Source: Lichenibacterium ramalinae
GTDB lineage: Bacteria; Pseudomonadota; Alphaproteobacteria; Rhizobiales; Beijerinckiaceae
Reading direction: 5' to 3'
Length of the DNA: 64,000 nt
Assembly: GCF_004137085.1 (NCBI RefSeq)
Contig: NZ_QYBC01000008.1
Span: 62,001-126,000, forward strand
Positions 27,618 through 38,655 of this stretch are shown one piece after another (positions within the stretch are counted from its first letter, which is position 1; the number at the start of each line of letters is the position of its first letter). Under the pieces are notes generated by a model, which had not been told where the DNA came from, ran no database searches, and worked only from the letters and a program-made list of their open reading frames with translations. Position numbers and translations under genes: made by a program.

Positions 27618-29333
27618 CTATTCCGCCGCCGCGAGGTAGAGTTCGTCCCAGATCCGGGCGAGGTCGTCCTTGGGCACGCCGACGAGATCGATGCGGTCGT
27701 GGGCCATCAGCCTCACGCCCGGCACGTTGTATTTGACCGCCACCTCGGCGATGCGCAGCAGCTGCGCGGGCGTGCAATGGCCGTCCGCGGTGTCGGGCAC
27801 CAGCGAAAAGGTGCCGTCCTCCAGGATGCGGGCCTGGACGTGGCCGTCGAGGCGCGACGGCTCGTCCGGGACCTCGGGCGCGACGGCCAGCGGGGGCGCC
27901 TGGTCGGCGAAATAGGCCGTCAGCGCCTCGACCTGCCCCCTGCAGGACCCGCAGCCCATGCCGGCCCGGGTCGCCGCCATGACGGCGGCGGCGTCGCGGT
28001 GCCCGCACGCGACCGCGGCCCCGATGGCGCCCTTGGACACGCCGTTGCAGTTGCAGACGCGCGCCTCGGCCGGCATCTCCTCGGGCGACACCGCCTGGGG
28101 CGCGGCGCCGAGGTCGAAGAGCAGCGCCAGGCGCTCCTCGGGCAGGGGGGCGTCGCGGTCGAAGGCCTGCATCAGGTAGGCGGCTTTGGAGATCTCCCCC
28201 ATCAGGATGCCGCCGACGAGCCGCCCGTCGCGCACGATGAGCTTCTTGTAGGTGCCGCGCTTCGGCTCGGCGAACTGGATCACCTCGTCGTGCTCGTCCT
28301 TGGGCTCGGTGATGCCCATGGAGGCGAGTTCGACGCCCATCACCTTCAGCTTGGTGGCGAGCTTGGAGCCCTGGTAGGCGGCCTGCGCGTCGTGGCCCGT
28401 GACGTGGTCGGCGAAGACCTTGGCCTGGTCCCACAGGGGGGCGACGAGGCCGTAGACCTTGCCGCGGTGCTGGGCGCATTCGCCGACCGCGTAGACGGAG
28501 CGGTCGTCGATGGACTGCATGTGGTCGTTGACCACGATGGCGCGCTCGACGGTCAGTCCCGCCCGCAGGCCGATCTCGCTGTTGGGCCGCACCCCGGCCG
28601 CCACCACCACCATGTCGCAGTCGATCGTCGTCCCGTCCTTGAAGGCGAGGCCCGACACGCGGTCCTCGCCGAGGATCTCGGTCGTGGCCTTGCCGGTGTG
28701 GACGTGCAGGCCGAAGCCTTCCATCGTCCGGCGCAGCATGCCGCCGCCGGTGGCGTCGAGCTGCAGTTCGAGGAGGTGGCCGGCGAGGTGCACGACGTGC
28801 GATTCGCAGCCGAGGCCGCCGAGCGCCCGCGCGGCCTCGAGGCCGAGGAGCCCGCCGCCGATCGTCACGGCCTTGCGGGCCGTCCGGGCGAAGGCCGCGA
28901 TGCCGTGGCAGTCGTCCAGCGTCCGGTAGGCGAAGAGGCCCGGCTTCATCCGCCCGTCGGCGTCCATCGCCCCCTTGAAGGGCGGCACGAAGGCCTTGCT
29001 GCCCGTGGCGATCAACAGCACGTCGTAGGGTTCCACCGTGCCGGCCGCCGACCGCACCGTCTTGGCGGCGCGGTCGATCTCCACGACGCGGTCGCCGCTG
29101 TGCAGTTTGACGCCAGTCTCTGCGTACCAGGCGGGCGTGTTGATGAGGATGTCGTCGGCCGTCTTGGATCCGTTGAGGATGCCGGAGAGCAGGATGCGGT
29201 TGTAATTGCCGTAGGGCTCGTCGCCGAACATGACGATGTCGAACAGGGCATCGCCGCCGCGCGCCAGCACGTCCTCCACGGCCCGCGCTCCGGCCATGCC
29301 GTTGCCGACCACCACAAGCTTGCGTTTCGTCAT
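27618..29333 (-). CDS. nasB: NirB-like FAD/[2Fe-2S] oxidoreductase, electron-transfer subunit of assimilatory nitrate reductase
   Basis: The 571-residue protein has an FAD-binding domain (KLVVVGNGMAGARAVEDVL at residue 4), an NAD(P)H-binding domain (AVTIGGGLLGLEAARALG) and a BFD-like [2Fe-2S] domain (VCNCNG ... MGCGSCRGQVEAL). It then has only one nitrite/sulfite-reductase ferredoxin-like half-domain (about the last 80 residues). The siroheme/4Fe-4S catalytic part of NirB is missing, so it cannot reduce nitrite by itself. Its likely job is to pass electrons from NAD(P)H to NasA, as Bacillus NasB does. ATG 29333 opens the conserved region. It lies 73 bases downstream of nasA on the same strand. 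Confidence 0.85.
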   Translation of the reverse strand: MTKRKLVVVGNGMAGARAVEDVLARGGDALFDIVMFGDEPYGNYNRILLSGILNGSKTADDILINTPAWYAETGVKLHSGDRVVEIDRAAKTVRSAAGTVEPYDVLLIATGSKAFVPPFKGAMDADGRMKPGLFAYRTLDDCHGIAAFARTARKAVTIGGGLLGLEAARALGGLGCESHVVHLAGHLLELQLDATGGGMLRRTMEGFGLHVHTGKATTEILGEDRVSGLAFKDGTTIDCDMVVVAAGVRPNSEIGLRAGLTVERAIVVNDHMQSIDDRSVYAVGECAQHRGKVYGLVAPLWDQAKVFADHVTGHDAQAAYQGSKLATKLKVMGVELASMGITEPKDEHDEVIQFAEPKRGTYKKLIVRDGRLVGGILMGEISKAAYLMQAFDRDAPLPEERLALLFDLGAAPQAVSPEEMPAEARVCNCNGVSKGAIGAAVACGHRDAAAVMAATRAGMGCGSCRGQVEALTAYFADQAPPLAVAPEVPDEPSRLDGHVQARILEDGTFSLVPDTADGHCTPAQLLRIAEVAVKYNVPGVRLMAHDRIDLVGVPKDDLARIWDELYLAAAE

Positions 29334-29406
29334 CGGATGCGCGGTCCCGGGCCTGGATGGTCGCCGAGCGGGATTTTGCGAAACTCGTGCCAGGGCGGGT
29401 GCGGCT

Positions 29407-31548
<2,142 letters not shown>

Positions 31549-31673
31549 GGGCCTGCCGTTGTCGGGGCGCGACGCCCGCCCGCGCACCGCTGCAACGGCC
31601 GTGCCATGCGCCGCCCTGCCCGAGGCCGGCGAGACCGGCGACACCCGCCCCGGCGGCGTGCTATCCCGGTCCC

Positions 31674-33476
31674 ATGGCACTCAGACCTTCGGCTCGGTCG
31701 AGCCCCCGCGGCAGGACCGCCGCCCCCACCATCTTCGACGCGCCGACCGGCGGGGCGCCGGACGAAGCCGCCGCCGGCGAGGGCGGCCGCCTGTCGAACG
31801 CCCCGGAAGTCAGCGTCTCCGAACTCTCCGGTGCGTTGAAGCGCACCGTCGAGGAGCGGTTCGGATACGTCAGGGTGCGGGGCGAGGTGTCGAACTACCG
31901 GGGACCGCATTCCTCCGGCCACGCCTATTTCTCCCTCAAGGACGAGGGCGCCCGCATCGACGCCGTCGTGTGGCGCACGAGTTTCTCGCGCATGCGCGTC
32001 AAGCCCGAAGAGGGCATGGAGGTGGTGGCGACCGGCAAGATCACGACCTTTCCGGGCAAGTCCGCCTACCAGATCGTCATCGAATCGCTCGAACCCGCCG
32101 GCGTCGGCGCCCTCATGGCCATGGTGGAGGAGCGGCGCCGCCGCTTCGCCGCCGAAGGATTGTTCGATCCCGCCCGCAAGCGCGCCCTGCCGTTCCTGCC
32201 GGGCGTGGTCGGGGTCGTCACCTCGCCGACCGGCGCCGTCATCCGCGACATCCTGCACCGCATCGCGGACCGGTTCCCCCGGCGCGTGCTGGTGTGGCCC
32301 GTGCGGGTGCAGGGAGACGGCAGCGCCGAAGAGGTGGCCCGCGCCATCCGGGGCTTCGACGCGCTCGGCCCCGGCGACCCGCTGCCGCGCCCCGACGTGC
32401 TCATCGTGGCGCGCGGCGGCGGCTCGCTCGAAGACCTGTGGGGGTTCAACGACGAGGCCGTGGTCCGGGCCGCCGCCGCCTGCGGCATCCCGCTCGTCTC
32501 CGCCGTCGGCCACGAGACCGACTGGACGCTGCTCGACCACGTCGCCGACCTCCGCGCCCCCACGCCGACCGGCGCCGCCGAGATCTGCGTGCCGGTGCGG
32601 GCCGAACTCGCCGTCGGGCTCGACCGGCTCGGCGCCCGCCACGGGTCGGCCATGCTGCGGCGGATCGCGTCCGGGCGCGACGCGCTCCGGGCCAGCGCCC
32701 GCGCCCTGCCGTCCGGGCCGGACCTCCTGGCCGAGCCGCGCCAAAGGCTCGATCGGGCCGCCAGCCTGCTGCCGGCCGCCCTGCGCCGGGGCGCCGACGC
32801 CCGGCGGCTCGCTGTGGCCCGCGCCGGCACTCGCCTCGCCGGCCAATCCCCGGGGGCGCGGCTGGCGCGGGCGACCGAGCGGCTGTCCGGCCTCGATGCC
32901 CGCCTGGCGCGCGCCGCGGCCCTGCTGCAGGAGCGTCGGCGCCAGCGGCTCGAGACCGTGGCGGCGCGGCTCGGCGCCGCGTTGAAGGGCCGCGCCGCCC
33001 TGGCCCTGCAGGAAAACCGGAGCCGCAGCCTGCGCGTCGGCGTGCTGGGCGAGCGCCTTCGCGGCGCGGCGGCCCGCGGCAACGAGCGCCGCGTCACCCG
33101 CCTCGGGGGCCTGGGACAGCTGCTCGGATCTCTGGGCTACCGGTCGGTCCTGGAGCGCGGCTTCGCCCTCGTGCGCGACGAGGCCGGCCAGCCGCTGCGG
33201 TCCGCCGCCGGCGTGGCACCGGGAGCGCGGCTCCGCATCGACTTTGCCGAGGATGCGCTGGCGGTGACGGCGCTGGGGCCGGGCGGGGCGGAACCCCGGC
33301 GGGACGGCGGCGGCGGGCGCGGAAGCGGCGGCGGAGGGCCCGGCGGCGGCGGCGAGGTCGAACCCCCCGGGCCGGCCGCTCCGGAGCGGCCGGCGGCGCG
33401 CGTCCGGCGACCCAAGCCTCCGGCCGCACCCCGCCAGGTCCGGCCGGCACCGCCGGGGCAGGGAAGCCTGTTCTGA
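31674..33476 (+). CDS. xseA: Exodeoxyribonuclease VII large subunit
   Basis: XseA (600 residues) with XseB degrades single-stranded DNA. An N-terminal OB-fold (VSVSELSGALKRTVEERFG, VRVRGEVSNYRGPHSSGHAYFSLKD) is followed by the catalytic core (VVGVVTSPTGAVIRDI, VLIVARGGGSLEDLWGFNDE, SAVGHETDWTLLD), a long coiled-coil region rich in Arg/Ala/Leu, and a GGG/Pro-rich tail of about 75 residues beyond the usual end. About 45 residues precede the OB-fold, and no closer start codon is visible. There is no obvious ribosome binding site at 31674. xseB is not in the window. Confidence 0.95.
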   Translation: MALRPSARSSPRGRTAAPTIFDAPTGGAPDEAAAGEGGRLSNAPEVSVSELSGALKRTVEERFGYVRVRGEVSNYRGPHSSGHAYFSLKDEGARIDAVVWRTSFSRMRVKPEEGMEVVATGKITTFPGKSAYQIVIESLEPAGVGALMAMVEERRRRFAAEGLFDPARKRALPFLPGVVGVVTSPTGAVIRDILHRIADRFPRRVLVWPVRVQGDGSAEEVARAIRGFDALGPGDPLPRPDVLIVARGGGSLEDLWGFNDEAVVRAAAACGIPLVSAVGHETDWTLLDHVADLRAPTPTGAAEICVPVRAELAVGLDRLGARHGSAMLRRIASGRDALRASARALPSGPDLLAEPRQRLDRAASLLPAALRRGADARRLAVARAGTRLAGQSPGARLARATERLSGLDARLARAAALLQERRRQRLETVAARLGAALKGRAALALQENRSRSLRVGVLGERLRGAAARGNERRVTRLGGLGQLLGSLGYRSVLERGFALVRDEAGQPLRSAAGVAPGARLRIDFAEDALAVTALGPGGAEPRRDGGGGRGSGGGGPGGGGEVEPPGPAAPERPAARVRRPKPPAAPRQVRPAPPGQGSLF

Positions 33477-33524
33477 CGACGCTGCCGCGGCGGGCGTGCG
33501 GCGGTCGCCCCGCGGGCGGCCTCG

Positions 33525-34079
33525 TCACTCGGGCGCGATGATCTCGTCCTCGCGATGCACCGTGGCCAGGGCCTCGGGCCGCACGGCCCGGCGGGTCACG
33601 ATGCCGGGGCGGAGCCGGCGCTTCGTGCGCCGGCCATGGCTGTCGGCGGAGCCCGCGGCCGCGCCCCAGGCTTCCGGCCCGTCGTTGCGCTCGATGAGGG
33701 CGGGCAGGCCGAAGAAACCGGCCGAGGCCCGCCATTCCGCCCAGATGCGGCTTTCGTCCAGGGCTTCGTCGAGCAACACCGACAGATCCGGGTCGCGGTG
33801 CGCCAGGCGCAGCTCGTAGACGAAGCCGCCGTTCTCCCCGGACCTCACCCCGACGCAGACGCCGCGGTAGGCGGACACCGGCACGGACAGCCGCATGGCG
33901 ATGCCCCGGTAGCTCCGGTCGATGGTGACGCGGTCGCGGGACAGCAGCACGCTGCGCCGGCGGTTGTCGGCGCGGCTGTCGCAGGCCTGCAGGACTTCGG
34001 GAGCCGGGGCGGCCGCGCCGCGGGCGTCGATGCTGGCGGCGATCCGCGCGAAGATTCCGGCAGTGGCAGGACTGGTCAT
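33525..34079 (-). CDS. DUF6101 family protein
   Basis: The 184-residue soluble protein matches my memory of the rhizobial DUF6101 family: RGIAMRLSVPVSAYRGVCV, YELRLAHRDPDLSVLL and a C-terminal basic stretch HGRRTKRRLRPGIVTRR. The function is unknown. The HRDPDL and basic motifs suggest a regulatory or RNA/DNA-contacting role, which is only a guess. It is convergent with xseA and divergent from the phosphatase gene at 34456. Confidence 0.75.
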   Translation of the reverse strand: MTSPATAGIFARIAASIDARGAAAPAPEVLQACDSRADNRRRSVLLSRDRVTIDRSYRGIAMRLSVPVSAYRGVCVGVRSGENGGFVYELRLAHRDPDLSVLLDEALDESRIWAEWRASAGFFGLPALIERNDGPEAWGAAAGSADSHGRRTKRRLRPGIVTRRAVRPEALATVHREDEIIAPE

Positions 34080-34455
34080 GGGACGTCTCGCATGGCTACG
34101 GCCGCCTCGGCGGCACCTGTTCGATGAGCCCGAGTGTTCGCCGCAGCGTTACCGGACCGTTATTCGAAGTTTACTGAAACTGTGGTGGGTCAGTGCCCTC
34201 CGTTGCAGTCAGACTAGGTTCATGGCGGCCCGCAAAGCCCTAACGGGCGTGCTTAAGCTTCAGTGAAACGGCACTGATCGAGGTGGATCGGCCGGGATGG
34301 TGTCGAAATCGTCGACGCGATCGCCCGGATTGCGCTGTTCGGGGGAAGGTCCACGCAGGGGCTGCCCCGCGCGCTTGCACGCCCCCGTCCCCCCGCGCTA
34401 TGCCTCGCGGGAGGCCGACCGGCCCGTCCCTCCCCGCAGCAACGCGATCGGCGCC
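34080..34455. other. Divergent intergenic region
   Basis: These 376 bases between DUF6101 (minus) and the CysQ-like gene (plus) show no convincing gene, though a frame stays open from 34297 into the phosphatase gene. The stretch 34150-34270 is AT-richer and carries two similar motifs, TTTACTGAAAC (about 34171) and CTTCAGTGAAAC (about 34258), plus AGTTTACTGAAACT with 5-bp inverted arms. It probably holds both promoters. Confidence 0.4.
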
Positions 34456-35274
34456 GTGGCTTCCATCTCACCTTCCGACTCGCGCGCCGTCCTCGAACTC
34501 CTGCGCGACGCCGCGCGCGTGGCCGGCGACATGGCGATGGACTTCTTCCGCCACGGGGCCGCGACGGCGGCGCGGGTCGATTTCAAGGCCGGAGGATCGC
34601 CCGTCACCGAGGCCGACCTCGCGGTGGACCGCTACCTGCACGACCGGCTGCGGGCGGCCGTGCCCGGCGCCTCCTGGCTGTCGGAGGAGACGGCCGACGA
34701 CCTCGACCGGCTGCTGCACGACCACGTGATCGTGGTCGACCCGATCGACGGCACCCGCTCCTTCGCCGCCGGGGACCCGCATTGGGCGGTGTCGGTGGCG
34801 CTAGTCAGCCACGGCCGCCCGGTGGTGGGCGTCGTGCACGCGCCGGCCCTCGCCCAAACCTATGCGGGGGCGCTCGGCCTCGGCGCCTGGGTCAACGACA
34901 GGCCCGCCAGGGCGTCGGACCGGGCCGAGCTCGCCGGAGCCAGCCTGTCGGCCCCCAACGGCTTCATCAAGCCCCTGGCCCGGGCCGTGCCGGTGGCGCT
35001 CGTGCCGCGCATCCCCTCGCTCGCCTGCCGCTTCGCCGCCGTGGCGGGCGGCGGCCTCGACGCCGCGGTGGCGTCGCCCGATTCGCACGATTGGGACCTC
35101 GCCGGCGTCGACATCGTGCTGCACGAGGCCGGCGCCCAGCTCACCGCCGCCGACGGGCGGCCGCTGCTCTACAACCAGCGCGTCCCGCGCCACCGCACGC
35201 TCTACGCGGCGGGGCCGAACCTCCACGCGGCGCTGCTGGCCGCCGGGCGGCGCACGCTCGGCGGCGCCGGCTGA
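34456..35274 (+). CDS. Inositol monophosphatase / CysQ-type 3'(2'),5'-bisphosphate phosphatase
   Basis: A Mg-dependent phosphatase of the FIG superfamily (272 residues from the GTG at 34456). Metal-site motifs are SPVTEADLAVDRYL, SEET, the central VVDPIDGTRSFAAG and the C-terminal SHDWDLAGVDIVLHEAGA. CysQ members hydrolyse PAP made during sulfate assimilation, while others act on inositol phosphates. The position in front of DUF4170 and lipid A genes is the usual rhizobial order as I remember it. The start is uncertain: the open frame goes back to 34297, but the extra residues are Pro/Arg-rich. Confidence 0.85.
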   Translation: MASISPSDSRAVLELLRDAARVAGDMAMDFFRHGAATAARVDFKAGGSPVTEADLAVDRYLHDRLRAAVPGASWLSEETADDLDRLLHDHVIVVDPIDGTRSFAAGDPHWAVSVALVSHGRPVVGVVHAPALAQTYAGALGLGAWVNDRPARASDRAELAGASLSAPNGFIKPLARAVPVALVPRIPSLACRFAAVAGGGLDAAVASPDSHDWDLAGVDIVLHEAGAQLTAADGRPLLYNQRVPRHRTLYAAGPNLHAALLAAGRRTLGGAG

Positions 35275-35312
35275 GCCGCGCCCGCATCCGCTCCCAACCC
35301 CGGAGGCCACCC

Positions 35313-35558
35313 ATGGACCAGCAGACCAAGCCCTTGCTCCACCTCGTCTTCGGCGGAGAACTCGTCGACATCGGCGGGACGGAGTTCCGCGATTCCGCCA
35401 AGCTCGACATCGTCGGCATCTTCCCCAACTACGCCGCCGCCGTCGTGGCCTGGCGCGCCAAGGCCCAGGCCAGCGTCGACAACGCCAACATGCGCTACTT
35501 CGTCGTGCACCTGCACCGCTTCCTCGACCCGTCGGCGATCGCGGGCGCCAAGCCCTGA
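35313..35558 (+). CDS. DUF4170 protein
   Basis: An 81-residue protein of the alphaproteobacterial DUF4170 family: LLHLVFGGELVDIGGTEF, DIVGIFPNYAAAVVAWRAKAQ, MRYFVVHLHRFLDP. The function is unknown. CGGAGG is seven bases before the ATG. Its TGA stop overlaps the probable CTG start of the next gene (CTGA). Always being next to Kdo/lipid A genes suggests a link to envelope synthesis, by inference. Confidence 0.88.
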   Translation: MDQQTKPLLHLVFGGELVDIGGTEFRDSAKLDIVGIFPNYAAAVVAWRAKAQASVDNANMRYFVVHLHRFLDPSAIAGAKP

Positions 35559-36334
35559 AGACGCCGACGCTCCTCAAGACGGCCGGGCGCGCCCGGCCCG
35601 TCATCGAGACCGCGGGCGCGCTCGCCAGCGCCTACCTGCGCCTCGTCCGGCGCACCAACAGCTTCGTCCAGGAGCCGCCCGGCTTCGTCGACGCCATCGC
35701 GCCGGAGCTCCCCGCCATCGTGGCCATGTGGCACGGCCAGCACTTCATGGTGCATTACGCCTGGCCGCCGCGGGCGCGGGTCGCCGCGCTGATCTCGCGC
35801 CACGAGGACGGGGAGATCAATGCCGCCATCCTGCGGCGCATGCGGGTCGAGCCCATCCGGGGTTCCGGCGGCAAGGGTGCCGTGAAGACGCGCCTGCACG
35901 GCGGCGCCGCGGCCCTGCGCGCGATGGCGCGCAGCCTCGGGCAGGGGCGCACCGTGGTGATGACGGCCGACGTGCCGAAGGTGTCGCGCCGCGCCGGCCT
36001 CGGCATCGTCACGCTGGCCCGCCTCACCGGGCGGCCCATCTACCCGATCGCCGTGGTGACGAGCCGCCGCTTCGATTTCCGCTCCTGGGACCGGGCCAGC
36101 ATGGGCAAGCCCTTCGGCCGCGGCGCCATGGTGCTGGGCGATGCCGTCCGGGTCGCCCGCGACGCCGACGACGCGGCCCTCGAGGTGGCGCGTTGCGCCG
36201 TCGAGACGGGCCTCGACGCCGTCCACGCCCGCGCCTACGCGCTGGTGGGAGCGCGGGACCCGGGAGCGCGGGATCCCGATGCCATCGATCCCGAGGCCAT
36301 CGATCCCGAGGTTTGGGATCGCGCCTCGCCATGA
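35555..36334 (+). CDS. Lysophospholipid acyltransferase family protein (DUF374), probable CTG start
   Basis: A 259-residue DUF374-type acyltransferase, expected to acylate a lipid A or other lipid precursor at the membrane. Conserved features are ASAYLRLVRRTNSFV, PAIVAMWHGQHFM, LISRHEDGEINAAIL, IRGSGGKGAVKTR and VVMTADVPKVSRRAGLGIVTLA. The family N-terminus begins at LKTPTLLKTAG, whose first codon is CTG at 35555. No ATG, GTG or TTG lies in frame between this point and the conserved MWHGQHF. CTG overlaps the DUF4170 stop as CTGA. The last 24 residues are made of tandemly duplicated 15-base units. The stop overlaps the waaA start as ATGA. Confidence 0.85.
   Translation: MKTPTLLKTAGRARPVIETAGALASAYLRLVRRTNSFVQEPPGFVDAIAPELPAIVAMWHGQHFMVHYAWPPRARVAALISRHEDGEINAAILRRMRVEPIRGSGGKGAVKTRLHGGAAALRAMARSLGQGRTVVMTADVPKVSRRAGLGIVTLARLTGRPIYPIAVVTSRRFDFRSWDRASMGKPFGRGAMVLGDAVRVARDADDAALEVARCAVETGLDAVHARAYALVGARDPGARDPDAIDPEAIDPEVWDRASP
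36247..36316 (+). repeat. Two tandem 15-base duplications at the 3' end of the DUF374 gene
   Basis: GGGAGCGCGGGACCC (36247-36261) is followed directly by GGGAGCGCGGGATCC (36262-36276). Then GATCCCGATGCCATC (36272-36286), GATCCCGAGGCCATC (36287-36301) and GATCCCGAGGTTTGG (36302-36316) follow. All are in frame and encode repeats such as GARDP and AIDPE just before the stop codon and the waaA start. Confidence 0.8.
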
Positions 36335-37608
36335 CGGCTTCGCCGCTCTTCGCCGCCTACCGGGCCGCCACCGTCGCGCTGGAGCCGGCGGGCCGCCCCT
36401 TCCTCGCCTGGCGGCTCGGCCGCGGCAAGGAGGATGCGGCGCGCGTCGGCGAGCGCCTCGGCCATGCCGGCCGGCCACGCCCGCCCGGGCGCCTGGTCTG
36501 GCTCCATGGCGCCAGCGTGGGCGAGGGCGTCTCGCTGCTGCCGCTGATCGACGCCCTCATGGCGCGGGGCTGCAACATCCTGCTCACCACCGGGACGGTG
36601 AACTCCGCCCGCGTGCTGGCGGGGCGCCTGCCGGGCGGTGTCATCCACCAGTTCGCCCCGCTCGACCTGCCGGGGCCGGTGCGGCGCTTCCTCGGCCACT
36701 GGCGCCCGGACCTCGCCGTCCTGGCCGAATCCGAACTCTGGCCCAACCTGGTCGATGGGCTGCACCGGGCGGCGGTGCCGCTGGTGATGGTCAACGCCCG
36801 CATGTCGGAGCGCTCGGCGCGGCGCTGGTCCCGGGCGCCGGGCTTCATCGGCGCCCTGCTGGGCCGCACGGCGCTGTGCCTGTGCCAGTCGGAGGCCGAT
36901 GCCGCCCGCTACCGCGCGCTCGGCGCCGCGCGGGTCGCGGTGGCGGGGCTGCTGAAATACGACGTGCCCGCCCCCGCCGCCGATCCCGAGGCGGTGGCGC
37001 GCTTCACCGCCGCGGTCGGGCCGCGCCCGGTTTGGGTCGCGGCCTCGACCCATGCCGACGAGGAAGCGGCGCTGTTCGACGCGGAGGCGGCGCTCCGGCG
37101 CGACGTGCCGGACGTGCTCACCGTGGTGGCGCCGCGCCAGCCGAACCGCGGCGCCCCGCTGCTCGCCGAGGCGCACCGGCGCGGCATCACGGCGGCCCTG
37201 CGGTCCCGCGGCGACGCGATCCACGCCGGCACCGCCTTCTACATCGCCGACACGCTGGGGGAACTCGGCCTGTGGTACCGCGCCGCCGACCTCGTCTTCG
37301 TCGGCAACTCGCTGGCGGCGCCCGGCGGTGGCCAGAACCCGATCGAGGCGGCCCGGCTCGGCTGCGCGGTGCTGCACGGCCCGCACGTGGCCAATTTCGC
37401 CGACGTCTATCCGGCGCTCGATGCGGCGGGCGGGGCCGCGCCGGTGCTGGATGCCGGGCACCTCGCCGAGGCCGTGGCGACGCTGCTGGGCGACCCGGCC
37501 CGCCTCCGCACCATGGCCCGCGCCGCCGCCGAAGCCGTCGAGGGGCGGGGCGGGGCGACGGCGCGCACCGCGGAAGCGCTGGCCCCCTATCTCGGGGTGG
37601 CGGCGTGA
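36331..37608 (+). CDS. waaA: 3-deoxy-D-manno-octulosonic acid (Kdo) transferase
   Basis: WaaA (KdtA, 425 residues) is an inner-membrane-associated GT-B glycosyltransferase that adds Kdo to lipid IVA. Diagnostic parts are the N-terminal hydrophobic segment, WLHGASVGEGVSLLPLI with the catalytic Glu, LAESELWPNLV, MVNARMSERSARRW and the C-terminal donor site FVGNSLAAPGGGQNPIEAARLG. It overlaps the gene before it (ATGA) and the lpxK gene after it (GTGA). Confidence 0.96.
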   Translation: MTASPLFAAYRAATVALEPAGRPFLAWRLGRGKEDAARVGERLGHAGRPRPPGRLVWLHGASVGEGVSLLPLIDALMARGCNILLTTGTVNSARVLAGRLPGGVIHQFAPLDLPGPVRRFLGHWRPDLAVLAESELWPNLVDGLHRAAVPLVMVNARMSERSARRWSRAPGFIGALLGRTALCLCQSEADAARYRALGAARVAVAGLLKYDVPAPAADPEAVARFTAAVGPRPVWVAASTHADEEAALFDAEAALRRDVPDVLTVVAPRQPNRGAPLLAEAHRRGITAALRSRGDAIHAGTAFYIADTLGELGLWYRAADLVFVGNSLAAPGGGQNPIEAARLGCAVLHGPHVANFADVYPALDAAGGAAPVLDAGHLAEAVATLLGDPARLRTMARAAAEAVEGRGGATARTAEALAPYLGVAA

Positions 37609-38603
37609 GGCCCGGCCGCGCGCCCGCCTTCTGGTGGCGCGCCCGCCCCGGCGCCCTCGCCCTCGCGCTGGCCCCGGCGGCGGCGCTCTATGGCGCGGTC
37701 GCGGCCCGCCGCATGGGGGGGGCCGGCACCCCGGTGGGCCTGCCCGTGGTGTGCATCGGCAACTTCGTCGCCGGCGGGGCCGGCAAGACCCCGGTGGCGA
37801 TCGAGATCGCCCAGCAGCTTCTCGCGGCCGGCCACGAGCCGGCCTTCGTGTCGCGGGGCTACGGGGGCCGAGGCGCGCCCGGCCCGGTGCGGGTCGATCC
37901 GGCCCGGCACGCCGCGGCGGAGGTCGGCGACGAGCCCCTGCTTCTGGCCCGGACGGCGCCCTGCTTCGTGGCCCGGGACCGCGTGGCGGCGGCGCGCGCC
38001 GCCGCCGCGGCGGGCGCCACGATCGTGCTGATGGACGACGGGCTGCAGAATCCCGCCCTCGCCCGGAACCTCGCCGTGGCGGTGGTGGACGGCGCCGTCG
38101 GTGTCGGCAACGGGCTGTGCCTGCCGGCCGGACCGCTGCGGGCGCCGCTCGACCGTCAATGGCCGGCGGTGGACCTCGTCGTGGTGGTCGGCGCCGGCCA
38201 TGCCGGCGAAAGCGTCGCGGCCGAGGCGGCCCGGCGTCGCAAGCCTGTGCTCCGCGCCAGCGTCGCACCGGACACGCGCGCCCTGCGGCGGCTCGCCGGC
38301 CGGCCGCTCCTCGCCTTTTCGGGCATCGGGCGGCCCGGCAAGTTCTTCGACACGCTCGCCGAGGCCGGGCTGCGGACCGTGGACAGGATCGCCTTCCCGG
38401 ACCACCACGCCTTTTCGGCGCGGGACCGCGAGCGTCTCCTCGCGGCGGCGGCGGCGGCCGGTGCCACCCTGGTGACGACCGAGAAGGACCGGATGCGGCT
38501 GCCGGACGGCTTCGCCACCGAGGTCCTGCCCATCAGGCTGGCCTTCGACGATCCCGAAACCCTCGGCGAAACCTTGGGCCGCCTGGTGTCGGCGCCCGGC
38601 TGA
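37605..38603 (+). CDS. lpxK: Tetraacyldisaccharide 4'-kinase
   Basis: LpxK (332 residues) phosphorylates the 4' position of the lipid A disaccharide at the membrane. The N-terminal membrane-associated helix (FWWRARPGALALALAPAAALYG) precedes the P-loop GGAGKT (57-62, in CIGNFVAGGAGKTPVA). Further family motifs are FVSRGYGGR, GDEPLLLA, IVLMDDGLQNPAL, FSGIGRPGKFF and TTEKDRMRLP. The GTG start at 37605 overlaps the waaA stop. A short hairpin (CCGGAG...CTCCGG, 38612-38627) follows. Confidence 0.96.
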   Translation: MRPGRAPAFWWRARPGALALALAPAAALYGAVAARRMGGAGTPVGLPVVCIGNFVAGGAGKTPVAIEIAQQLLAAGHEPAFVSRGYGGRGAPGPVRVDPARHAAAEVGDEPLLLARTAPCFVARDRVAAARAAAAAGATIVLMDDGLQNPALARNLAVAVVDGAVGVGNGLCLPAGPLRAPLDRQWPAVDLVVVVGAGHAGESVAAEAARRRKPVLRASVAPDTRALRRLAGRPLLAFSGIGRPGKFFDTLAEAGLRTVDRIAFPDHHAFSARDRERLLAAAAAAGATLVTTEKDRMRLPDGFATEVLPIRLAFDDPETLGETLGRLVSAPG

Positions 38604-38655
38604 GCGTGGGGCCGGAGCGGCCTCCGGATCCTATCGGACTCGTGCCTGCAAACCG

